Positions 1 to 5,212 of a stretch of DNA of 5,212 bases are shown here, one piece after another. The position numbers were made by a program, and so were the translations under genes. The notes beneath the pieces are model-generated. The model made no database searches, was not told the origin of the DNA, and saw only the letters and a list, made by a program, of their open reading frames with translations. The stretch spans positions 1-5,212 of the forward strand of contig CAMLFJ010000273.1 in NCBI GenBank assembly GCA_946479205.1, read 5' to 3'. Within the stretch, counting starts at the first letter, position 1, and each line of letters starts with the position of its first letter. The stretch comes from an uncultured bacterium. GTDB lineage: Bacteria; Methylomirabilota; Methylomirabilia; Rokubacteriales; CSP1-6.

Positions 1-1974
1 CTCGCCCTCGCGGTGGGCATCCTGGTGGACGACGCCACCGTCACCATCGAGAACATCGAGCGCTATCTCGAGGAGGGCCGGGAGCTCCGGGGCGCGATCT
101 TCGACGGGGCGGCTCAGATCGCGGTGCCCACCCTCGTCTCGACGCTCTGCATCTGCATCGTGTTCCTGCCCATGTTCTTCCTGAGCGGGACCGCGCGGTA
201 CCTCTTCGTGCCGCTCGCGGAGGCGGTGGTCTTCGCGATGCTCGCCTCCTACGTGCTCTCGCGCACGCTCGTCCCCACCCTCGCCATGTACCTGCTGCGC
301 GCGAAGGACCACCACGATGCGCCGACGCGCAACCCCTTCGTGCGCCTGCAGCGGGGCTTCGAGCGCGGATTCGACCGGACCCGGACCGCCTACCGGGCGG
401 CGCTCGAGCGGCTGCTCTCCCGGCAGGCCGCGTTCGTGGCCGCGTTCCTCGCGGTGTGCGTGAGCGCGTTGCTCCTTGTGCCCTGGCTGGGCGAGAACTT
501 CTTCCCGGTGAGCGACAACGGGCAGTTCATCCTCCACCTGCGGGCCAAGACCGGCACCCGCATCGAGGAGACCGCGCGCCTGGCCGACCTGGTGGAGACC
601 GCGATCCGCCGGGAGATCCCTCCCGAGGAGCTCGACAACATCATCGACAACATCGGACTGCCGTACTCGACCATCAACTACATGTACAGCCGCTCCGGCT
701 TCATCGGCGCGGCGGACGCCGACGTCCTGGTCACCCTCAAGGAGGGGCACCGTCCCACCGCGGATCACGTGCGCAACCTGCGCGCGCGACTGCCCCAGGA
801 GTTTCCCGGCGTGACCTTCTACTTCGTGCCCGCCGACATCGTGACCCAGATCCTCAACTTCGGGCTGCCCGCCCCGATCGACGTGCAGATCGAGGGCAGC
901 GACATCGAGGGCAACCGGCAGGTCGCCAACCGCCTGCTGGACGACCTGCGCCGTGTCCCCGGCCTGACCGATCTGCGGATCCAGCAGAACTTCGACACCC
1001 CGAACCTCCAGGTGACAGTGGACCGCGTCAAGGCGGCGGGCGCCGGCTTCACCCCCCGCGACGTCGCCAACAGCGTGCTCCTGTCGCTGGCGGGCAGCGG
1101 CACCACGTCGCCGACCACGTTCCTCAACTGGCAGAACGGGGTCAGCTACAACCTGGTCACCCAGGCGCCCCAGTACAGCATCCAGTCGCTCCAGGATCTC
1201 CAGAACATCCCGATCGGGGCGGTGGGCGCACGGCCCCAGAACCTGGGGGACGTGGCCTCCATCGCGCGCGCCAACTCGATGACGGTGATCTCGCACTACA
1301 ATACCCGCCGGGTGGTGGACATCTATGGCTCGGTGCAGGACCGGGATCTGGGCGCGGTGGGTCGCGATATCACGAAAATCGTCGACGCCCACCGGCCGAA
1401 GCTGCCGCGCGGCAGCTTCGTCACCCTGCGCGGCCAGGTCGAGACGATGCGCGCCTCCTACCTGGGCCTCCTGGGCGGCCTCGCCTTCGCGATCGTGCTC
1501 GTCTATCTCCTGATCGTGGTCAACTTCCAGTCGTGGCTCGACCCGTTCATCATCATCACCGCGCTCCCCGCCGCCCTCGCCGGCATCATCGTGTTCCTCT
1601 TCCTGACCGGGACCACGCTCAGCGTGCCCGCCCTCATGGGCGCGATCATGTGCATGGGGGTGGGGACCGCCAACAGCATTCTGGTGGTGTCCTTCGCCAA
1701 GGATCGGCTGGGCGAGCACGGTGACGCCCGTCTCGCGGCGGTCGAGGCGGGCGCCACCCGGTTCCGGCCCGTGCTGATGACCGCGCTGGCCATGATCATC
1801 GGCATGATCCCGATGGCGCTGGGCCTGGGCGAGGGCGGCGAGCAGAACGCGCCCCTGGGGCGCGCGGTCATCGGCGGCCTCCTGCTCGAGCACGTCGCGA
1901 CCCTGCTCTTCGTGCCCGCGGTGTTCAGCTTGCTCCACGGCCGCCGCGCCCCCCGCGCGAGGAGCACGGCTTGA
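1..1974 (+). CDS. RND efflux permease, AcrB/HAE-type, C-terminal part (5' truncated by window)
   Basis: Inner-membrane proton-driven exporter subunit that captures substrates in its periplasmic porter domain and passes them through the adaptor to an outer-membrane channel. The frame is open from base 1, so the gene starts upstream; about 657 of the usual ~1040 residues are present. Counting from base 1, it opens in TM4 with GILVDDATVTIENIER, whose Asp10-Asp11 match the AcrB D407/D408 proton-relay pair. TM5 and TM6 follow (about 44-100), then TM7 (about 142-162), the second porter/docking half (about 166-485), and TM8-TM12 (about 488-647). RFRPVLMT (587-594) matches the conserved TM11 Arg/Thr region. 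In TM10 the sequence is GTANSILVVSFAKD, so the position of AcrB K940 is Ala557. TM12 carries an odd Glu630-His631. A 4-base overlap links it to the adaptor gene. Family assignment is firm; the substrate cannot be told. Confidence 0.96.
   Translation, partial: LALAVGILVDDATVTIENIERYLEEGRELRGAIFDGAAQIAVPTLVSTLCICIVFLPMFFLSGTARYLFVPLAEAVVFAMLASYVLSRTLVPTLAMYLLRAKDHHDAPTRNPFVRLQRGFERGFDRTRTAYRAALERLLSRQAAFVAAFLAVCVSALLLVPWLGENFFPVSDNGQFILHLRAKTGTRIEETARLADLVETAIRREIPPEELDNIIDNIGLPYSTINYMYSRSGFIGAADADVLVTLKEGHRPTADHVRNLRARLPQEFPGVTFYFVPADIVTQILNFGLPAPIDVQIEGSDIEGNRQVANRLLDDLRRVPGLTDLRIQQNFDTPNLQVTVDRVKAAGAGFTPRDVANSVLLSLAGSGTTSPTTFLNWQNGVSYNLVTQAPQYSIQSLQDLQNIPIGAVGARPQNLGDVASIARANSMTVISHYNTRRVVDIYGSVQDRDLGAVGRDITKIVDAHRPKLPRGSFVTLRGQVETMRASYLGLLGGLAFAIVLVYLLIVVNFQSWLDPFIIITALPAALAGIIVFLFLTGTTLSVPALMGAIMCMGVGTANSILVVSFAKDRLGEHGDARLAAVEAGATRFRPVLMTALAMIIGMIPMALGLGEGGEQNAPLGRAVIGGLLLEHVATLLFVPAVFSLLHGRRAPRARSTA
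1959..1964 (+). promoter_or_regulatory. Shine-Dalgarno site for the adaptor gene
   Basis: GAGGAG lies 6 bases before the TTG at 1971, inside the last codons of the permease gene. It supports the TTG start, which is needed to keep the N-terminal membrane anchor of the adaptor. The next in-frame ATG, at codon 41, would remove that anchor. Confidence 0.7.
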
Positions 1975-3125
1975 AGGGCTGGCGCGGCTCCTCCGGCTTC
2001 TGGATCTTCCTGGCCGCGGTGCTGGTCCTGGGCGGCGCCATCTACGCGGGACTCCACGGCCGCCGGGGCGCCGACGCGGCGCTGAAGCGGATGACCGAGG
2101 AGGCGGCGGTGCCCACGGTGGCGGTGGTCTATCCGGGCGCGACCGCCGCCAACGACGAGCTGGTGCTGCCGGGCACCGCGCGCGCGTTCACCGACGCGGT
2201 CATCTACGCGCGGGCGAGCGGGTACCTCAAGAAGCGCTACGTGGACATCGGCACCCGGGTGACCGCGGGCCAGCTCCTCGCCGAGCTCGAGACGCCGGAG
2301 CTCGACCAGCAGCTCCGGCAGGCCCGCGCGGAGCTGGAGAACGCGCGGGCGACGATGGAGATGGCCCGCACCACGTCCGAGCGGTGGCTGACCCTCCTGA
2401 AGCGGGACGCGGTGTCGCGCCAGGAGACGGACGAGAAGGTCAGCGACTACAACGCCCGGCGGGCGATCGTGGATTCCAACGCCGCCAACGTCAAGCGACT
2501 CGAGGATCTGCAGGCCTTCCAGCGGATCACCGCGCCCTTCGCGGGCATCATCACCGCGCGCAACACCGACATCGGCGCGCTCATCGACGCGGGCGGCGCT
2601 GCGCGCGAGCTCTTCCGCCTGGCCGCCATCGACAGGCTGCGGGTGTCCGTCTCGGTGCCGCAGGCCTACGCCCAGGCCGCCCAGCCCGGCACCCCGACCG
2701 CGGTTACCCTCGAGGAGATGCCCGGCCGGGTCTTCCGCGGCACGCTGGCCCGGACCTCCAACGCCCTCGACCCGGTCACCCGGACGATGGTGAGCGAGGT
2801 CGAGGTGGAGAACGCCACCGGCGAGGTGCTGCCCGGCGCCTACGTGGTGGTGCGGCTGCGGGTGGGCCGCGAGAACCGCGGCCTCACCATTCCCGCCAAC
2901 GCGCTGCTGTTCCGCTCGGAGGGTCTGCAGGTCGCGGTGGTGCGCAACGGGCGCGCGGAGCTGGTGGGGGTGACGATCGGTCGCGACTACGGCGGCAGCG
3001 TGGAGGTGGTGTCGGGCGTGGGCGCGAAGGACGCGGTGATCCTCGACCCCTCCGACTCGCTGGTCAACGGCGCCGCGGTCCGCGTGCGCCCGAGCGAGCC
3101 CCCGAAGCCGAAGGCCGGCGGGTAG
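1971..3125 (+). CDS. RND periplasmic adaptor (HlyD/AcrA-family membrane fusion protein)
   Basis: Periplasmic adaptor bridging the RND permease to an outer-membrane channel; 384 residues, normal for the family. The start is TTG, overlapping the permease stop as TTGA and preceded by GAGGAG. Residues 11-28 form one hydrophobic anchor. There is no lipobox cysteine, so it is held by a transmembrane helix rather than a lipid. Domains in order: first lipoyl half-motif about 77-110 (ARASGYLKKRYVDIGTRV and following), alpha-helical hairpin about 111-182, second lipoyl half about 183-206 (ITAPFAGIITARNTDIGALI), beta-barrel about 215-300 with the typical DPVTRTM segment (267-273), and membrane-proximal domain about 301-375. 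The tail is Pro/Lys-rich. It follows the permease, whereas in acrAB-type operons the adaptor comes first. Its last 62 bases overlap the end of the convergent deacetylase gene. No outer-membrane partner is encoded next to it here. Confidence 0.94.
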   Translation: MKGWRGSSGFWIFLAAVLVLGGAIYAGLHGRRGADAALKRMTEEAAVPTVAVVYPGATAANDELVLPGTARAFTDAVIYARASGYLKKRYVDIGTRVTAGQLLAELETPELDQQLRQARAELENARATMEMARTTSERWLTLLKRDAVSRQETDEKVSDYNARRAIVDSNAANVKRLEDLQAFQRITAPFAGIITARNTDIGALIDAGGAARELFRLAAIDRLRVSVSVPQAYAQAAQPGTPTAVTLEEMPGRVFRGTLARTSNALDPVTRTMVSEVEVENATGEVLPGAYVVVRLRVGRENRGLTIPANALLFRSEGLQVAVVRNGRAELVGVTIGRDYGGSVEVVSGVGAKDAVILDPSDSLVNGAAVRVRPSEPPKPKAGG

Positions 3126-3966
3126 ACGCCGGCCGCGCGGCGGCCGGGGCGGGTCCGCTCGCGTGCCAGCGGGCGACCTCCTCGCAGGTGGTGAACCACA
3201 CGCCGCGGGCGCGGCGCATGAAGGTCACCAGGTCGTCCAGCAGGGCGACGCGGGAGGCGCGCCCGCTCACGAACGGGTGGCAGGTCAGCACGAAGCAGCC
3301 GTTCTCCGCGTGCATCGCCGCGAACTCCTTGCTCCACATCTGGAGGACGCGTCCCGGATCCGCGATCGCGTTGGTGGCGCCGTAGACGTGGCGGAAGAGC
3401 GGCGCGTCGTCGAGCAGCCACTGCACCGGCACCTCGGTGAGCGGGCCCTGGGGGGTCGGCACGTCGTACGGCACGTCGTTGCCCATCAGCGAGCTGTCGT
3501 AGAGGAAGCCGTGGCGCTTGAGCAGCTCGGGCGTCCACACGTTGACGTCCCAGGAGGGCGAGCGGTAGCCGGCCGGCCGCACCCCCAGGCGCGAGCCCAG
3601 GATCTCGAGCTGCTCGCGCATCACGCGGTCCTCCTGCGCCTCGTCGAGGAAGCCGAGGGCCTCGTGCATGTTGCCGTGGGCCCCGATCTCGTGGCCCGCG
3701 TCCCGGATGCGCCGGCACGGCTCGAAGTGGTGCTCGACCGTCCAGCCCGGGATGAAGAAGGTGGCCCGGAGCTTCAGGCGGTCCAGCAGGCGGAGGATCC
3801 GGTCCACCCCGACCCGGGGCCCGAAGCGGCGCTCCTCGAGATCGCCGAGACTGCGTCGCGCCTTCTCGGGCTCGCGGAAGAGGAAGCCGGACTCCGCGTC
3901 GAAGTCGAACGAGAGGACCGCGGCGGACCGCCGGCCCTCGGGCCACGGATAGCGCACGCCGGTCAT
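3064..3966 (-). CDS. NodB/CE4-fold polysaccharide deacetylase family protein (HpPgdA-like)
   Basis: Predicted metal-dependent amide or imide hydrolase of 300 residues. Visible NodB motifs: FDFD (20-23; Asp21 as likely base, Asp23 as metal ligand), the H-x3-H metal motif in GAHGNMHE (His97, His101), YRSPSWD (134-140), and TCHP with His230 as likely general acid. FFIPGWTVEHH and GHEIGAHG are typical of the subfamily that includes Helicobacter pylori PgdA. No signal peptide or membrane segment is seen, so it is probably cytoplasmic, which argues against a cell-wall polymer substrate. ATG 3966 overlaps the preceding mini-ORF stop as ATGA, so translation is probably coupled; its own SD is weak. 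The catalytic domain ends near residue 268; residues 269-300 are an Ala/Pro then Arg/Ser-rich tail, and about the last 20 codons are antisense to the adaptor gene. Substrate unknown. Confidence 0.92.
   Translation of the reverse strand: MTGVRYPWPEGRRSAAVLSFDFDAESGFLFREPEKARRSLGDLEERRFGPRVGVDRILRLLDRLKLRATFFIPGWTVEHHFEPCRRIRDAGHEIGAHGNMHEALGFLDEAQEDRVMREQLEILGSRLGVRPAGYRSPSWDVNVWTPELLKRHGFLYDSSLMGNDVPYDVPTPQGPLTEVPVQWLLDDAPLFRHVYGATNAIADPGRVLQMWSKEFAAMHAENGCFVLTCHPFVSGRASRVALLDDLVTFMRRARGVWFTTCEEVARWHASGPAPAAARPASTRRPSASGARSGARGPRRR
3129..3147. terminator. GC-rich hairpin just after the adaptor stop; possible weak two-way terminator
   Basis: A perfect 8-bp inverted repeat, CCGGCCGC / GCGGCCGG, with a 3-base GCG loop begins 3 bases after the adaptor stop codon. 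No T-run follows on either strand, so it is not a classical intrinsic terminator. Its place between convergent genes suggests a role in slowing transcription or protecting transcript 3' ends. On the minus strand it lies inside the alanine/proline-rich C-terminal codons of the deacetylase, so the palindrome could also just reflect GC-rich coding sequence. Confidence 0.25.
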
Positions 3967-4034
3967 CCCGACACCCAGCCGCCGCTCGCGCCGGTGACGA
4001 GGGCGACCTTGCCGGCGAGCCGCCCGCCCGCCAT
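3963..4034 (-). pseudogene. SDR (short-chain dehydrogenase/reductase) remnant: N-terminus joined to apparent C-terminus
   Basis: A 23-codon frame beginning MAGGRLAGKVALVTGASGG, an almost textbook SDR N-terminus with the first beta strand and the start of the TGxxxGxG NAD(P)-binding motif. It then reads GGWVSG and stops. Many SDRs end in a (V)DGGWxxG-type tail, so the frame looks like the two ends of one SDR gene fused in frame at a shared GGCGGC, with the roughly 230 residues between them missing. The start overlaps the upstream deacetylase stop (TGATG), and the stop overlaps the downstream deacetylase start (ATGA). The NAD(P)-binding fold is incomplete and Tyr-x3-Lys is absent, so the product cannot be an enzyme. 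It may survive because it couples translation of its neighbours. Seen: the motif and overlaps. Inferred: the deletion. An assembly collapse could look the same. Confidence 0.65.
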
Positions 4035-4876
4035 CAGCCGACCGCCGCCGGCCGCTTGCTGTGCTCGAGCCAGAAGCGGGCCAGGTCCACGGGACGCGGC
4101 CACCACACCCGGCCCTTGCCCAGGATGAGCTGGATGAGCCGCTCGACCATGCGGAGACGGGACGGCCGCCCGATGATCTGGGGATGGGCGAGCCAGTTGA
4201 AGAAGCCGCCCTCCGCGTAGAGGCCCTCGAACTCCTCGGACCAGATCTCCCACACGTCCTGCTGGCTCCAGATGCCGTTGCCGACCGGCGGCACCGCGCT
4301 CCACAGGAAGAAGGGCGCGTCGTTGTTGCACCACGAGGTGGGGAACTCCACGAGGGGGCCGTGGGCGGTCTGGTGGCAGTAGGGCAGGTCGGTGTCGAGC
4401 GCGTTGCTGTGATAGACGAAGCCGTGCCCCGCGAGCAGCTCCATGGTGTGCCGGCTGGGATCGGCGGACGGGGTGCGGGAGCCGAGCGGCGTGACCCCCA
4501 GCACCTTCTTGAAGATGGCCAGGCTCTTCAGCAGCAGCTCTTCTTCCTCCTCACGGCTCTTCATGAAGAAGGGCTTCTCGTGCAGGTAGCCGTGGTGGCC
4601 CACCTCGTGGCCGTGCTTCAGGATCTCCTCGCAGAGGGCGGGGTAGCGCTCCACGATCCAGCCCGGGATGAAGATGCAGGTCTTGATCCCGTAACGGTCG
4701 AGCAGCTCGAGGATGCGGGGCATCCCGGTCTTGGGCCCGTAGGCGCCCATCCCCATGTGGAGCGGCCGCTCGGCCAGCGCGGGATCGCGATGGATCCACG
4801 GGCTCTCGCCGTCGAGGTCGAACGTCATCATGACGGCGCAGCGCGCGCCGTCGGGCCAGGTCACCGTCTCCGCCAT
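4034..4876 (-). CDS. NodB/CE4-fold polysaccharide deacetylase family protein (HpPgdA-like), first gene of the operon
   Basis: Predicted metal-dependent amide hydrolase of 280 residues, a divergent paralog of the deacetylase at 3064-3966. Motifs: TFDLD (18-22; Asp20 likely base, Asp22 metal ligand), H-x3-H in GHHGYLHE (His95, His99), GSRTPSAD (132-139, where the paralog has YRSPSWD), and LAHPQIIGRPSR with His231 as likely acid. Further family marks are CIFIPGWIVERYP (68-79) and EIWSEEFEGLYAEGGFF (210-226). No signal peptide is present, so it is probably cytoplasmic. ATG 4876 is chosen because GGAGGA sits just upstream and the protein then begins MAETVTWPDGARCA, a normal subfamily N-terminus. 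The frame stays open to an ATG at 5122, but the extra 82 residues are Arg/Pro/Gly-rich and look non-coding. The stop overlaps the SDR remnant start. The reaction is inferred from the fold; the substrate is unknown. Confidence 0.93.
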   Translation of the reverse strand: MAETVTWPDGARCAVMMTFDLDGESPWIHRDPALAERPLHMGMGAYGPKTGMPRILELLDRYGIKTCIFIPGWIVERYPALCEEILKHGHEVGHHGYLHEKPFFMKSREEEEELLLKSLAIFKKVLGVTPLGSRTPSADPSRHTMELLAGHGFVYHSNALDTDLPYCHQTAHGPLVEFPTSWCNNDAPFFLWSAVPPVGNGIWSQQDVWEIWSEEFEGLYAEGGFFNWLAHPQIIGRPSRLRMVERLIQLILGKGRVWWPRPVDLARFWLEHSKRPAAVG

Positions 4877-4880
4877 CGCG

Positions 4881-4886
4881 TCCTCC
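4881..4886 (-). promoter_or_regulatory. Shine-Dalgarno site fixing the deacetylase start
   Basis: On the minus strand GGAGGA stands 4 bases before ATG 4876. It favours this start over the in-frame ATGs at 4906 and 5122. Confidence 0.75.
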
Positions 4887-4928
4887 GGGCGAGCCCACGG
4901 TCGCATGCTTGTGTGGGCAGCGAGCCCG

Positions 4929-4958
4929 AGGATAGTCCAGGCGCGCGCGGCCCCGCAA
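4929..4958 (-). promoter_or_regulatory. Possible sigma70-type promoter for the deacetylase operon
   Basis: On the minus strand TTGCGG (4958-4953) is followed after 18 bases by TATCCT (4934-4929). This would start transcription near 4922, about 45 bases before the ATG. The matches are partial (3 of 6 and 4 of 6), but the TATCCT stands out in a very GC-rich spacer and its position is sensible. Confidence 0.3.
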
Positions 4959-4964
4959 CCGGCC

Positions 4965-4993
4965 TTGACCTGGGGGAGGGGCTCCTCCATCCT
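4965..4993 (+). promoter_or_regulatory. Weak candidate promoter for the rightward secreted-protein gene
   Basis: TTGACC (4965-4970) is a 5-of-6 match to a -35 box. A 17-base spacer leads to CATCCT (4988-4993), a poor -10 box. The leader would be about 100 bases and would contain the small hairpin at 5023-5035. Only the -35 half is convincing. Confidence 0.2.
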
Positions 4994-5088
4994 GGATCGC
5001 ATCTCCGATCGCGGTGGACGGTGGGCGGGACGCCCGGCGCGGAGCGATGGCCCGGGAACCCCCGGCCCGTCTCCCGCGTTGAAGCCCC

Positions 5089-5094
5089 GGGAGG
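5089..5094 (+). promoter_or_regulatory. Shine-Dalgarno site for the secreted-protein gene
   Basis: GGGAGG lies 7 bases before the ATG at 5102, an ideal spacing. It is the main support, with the signal peptide, that a real gene begins here. Confidence 0.7.
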
Positions 5095-5101
5095 GCTTGC
5101 C

Positions 5102-5212
5102 ATGCTGATACCGCACCGTCACGTCGCGCTGCTCGGCGTCCTGCTGCTCACGCTCCTGACCACCGCGCGGCCGGGCCCGGCCGTCGCGGACGGCGGCGGG
5201 GGCGGCACGGGA
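5102..5212 (+). CDS. Start of an exported protein with signal peptide (3' cut by window)
   Basis: The 37 codons present read as a Sec-type signal peptide: a short n-region with His/Arg (MLIPHRH), a hydrophobic core VALLGVLLLTLLTTA (8-22), and a c-region RPGPAVA with an AVA signal-peptidase I site after residue 29. There is no lipobox cysteine in what is visible, so a soluble periplasmic or secreted protein is more likely than a lipoprotein. The mature part opens DGGGGGTG, a glycine-rich stretch, before the window ends. The frame stays open to the last base. The gene is transcribed away from the deacetylase operon and may share regulation with it. Function cannot be told from this fragment. 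Confidence 0.75.
   Translation, partial: MLIPHRHVALLGVLLLTLLTTARPGPAVADGGGGGTG

Larger units (their letters stand above)
4877..5101. other. Divergent intergenic region (225 bp)
   Basis: Non-coding spacer between the leftward deacetylase operon and the rightward secreted-protein gene. It holds the two start-proximal SD sites and candidate promoters listed separately. It also has a repeated GATCGC (4995-5000 and 5007-5012, 12-base spacing), a short palindrome ATCCTGGAT (4989-4997), and a 5-bp hairpin GGGCG-GGA-CGCCC (5023-5035). None is strong enough to name as an operator. The minus-strand frame stays open across it, but its translation is low-complexity Arg/Pro/Gly and unlike a protein. Confidence 0.7.

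Noticed and set aside
456..1724. 422-codon plus-strand frame inside the RND permease
   Set aside because: It is out of frame with the permease, and its product is Arg/Pro/Gly/His-rich without motifs. High GC keeps such shadow frames open.
1503..2057. 184-codon minus-strand frame across the permease-adaptor junction
   Set aside because: It is antisense to two well-supported genes and has no motif or SD support.
3163..4128. 321-codon plus-strand frame opposite the deacetylase
   Set aside because: It is antisense to a gene with clear catalytic motifs. Its translation is Ala/Arg/Glu/Val-rich with no recognisable domain.
4035..4334. Upstream in-frame extension of the SDR remnant as one 123-residue protein
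   Set aside because: The part before the ATG at 4034 is an out-of-frame shadow of the deacetylase gene. Only the last 23 codons carry the SDR motif.
4995..5035. GATCGC repeat and small hairpin as an operator
   Set aside because: The elements are short and GC-rich with no known regulator match. They are noted only as part of the intergenic description.
4877..5122. N-terminal extension of 82 residues on the upstream deacetylase
   Set aside because: The extension is low-complexity and would overlap the divergent gene start. A good SD stands before ATG 4876, where the family-like N-terminus begins.

Overview
The window is very GC-rich DNA (about 70% by eye) from a diderm bacterium: it carries a tripartite RND efflux pump, which needs an outer membrane. 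The composition and gene types would fit a soil or subsurface lineage such as Rokubacteria/NC10 or a high-GC proteobacterium. No marker gene settles the lineage, so this is only a suggestion.

Layout. Bases 1-3125 (+) hold the end of an efflux operon: the C-terminal ~63% of an RND permease, then, with a 4-base TTGA overlap, its periplasmic adaptor (membrane fusion protein). No outer-membrane channel gene follows. The adaptor gene runs head-on into the next operon, and the two coding regions overlap by 62 bases. Bases 4876-3064 (-) hold a second operon of two divergent NodB/CE4-fold deacetylases of the HpPgdA-like, apparently cytoplasmic type. Between them is a 23-codon reading frame, coupled on both sides by overlapping stop and start codons, that looks like a short-chain dehydrogenase/reductase (SDR) gene collapsed to its two ends. 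Bases 4877-5101 are a divergent intergenic region with a plausible promoter for the deacetylase operon. From 5102 (+) a new gene begins with a clear ribosome binding site and signal peptide, then a glycine-rich stretch, and is cut by the window edge.

How the genes work together. Permease and adaptor form one proton-driven export pump. The two deacetylases have no signal peptides, so they probably hydrolyse C-N bonds in small cytoplasmic molecules rather than act on cell-wall polymer. The lost SDR suggests the operon once encoded a three-step catabolic or modification module. I see no sign of a wholly new system. The most interesting point is the SDR mini-gene, and next the RND permease that lacks the TM10 lysine of AcrB.
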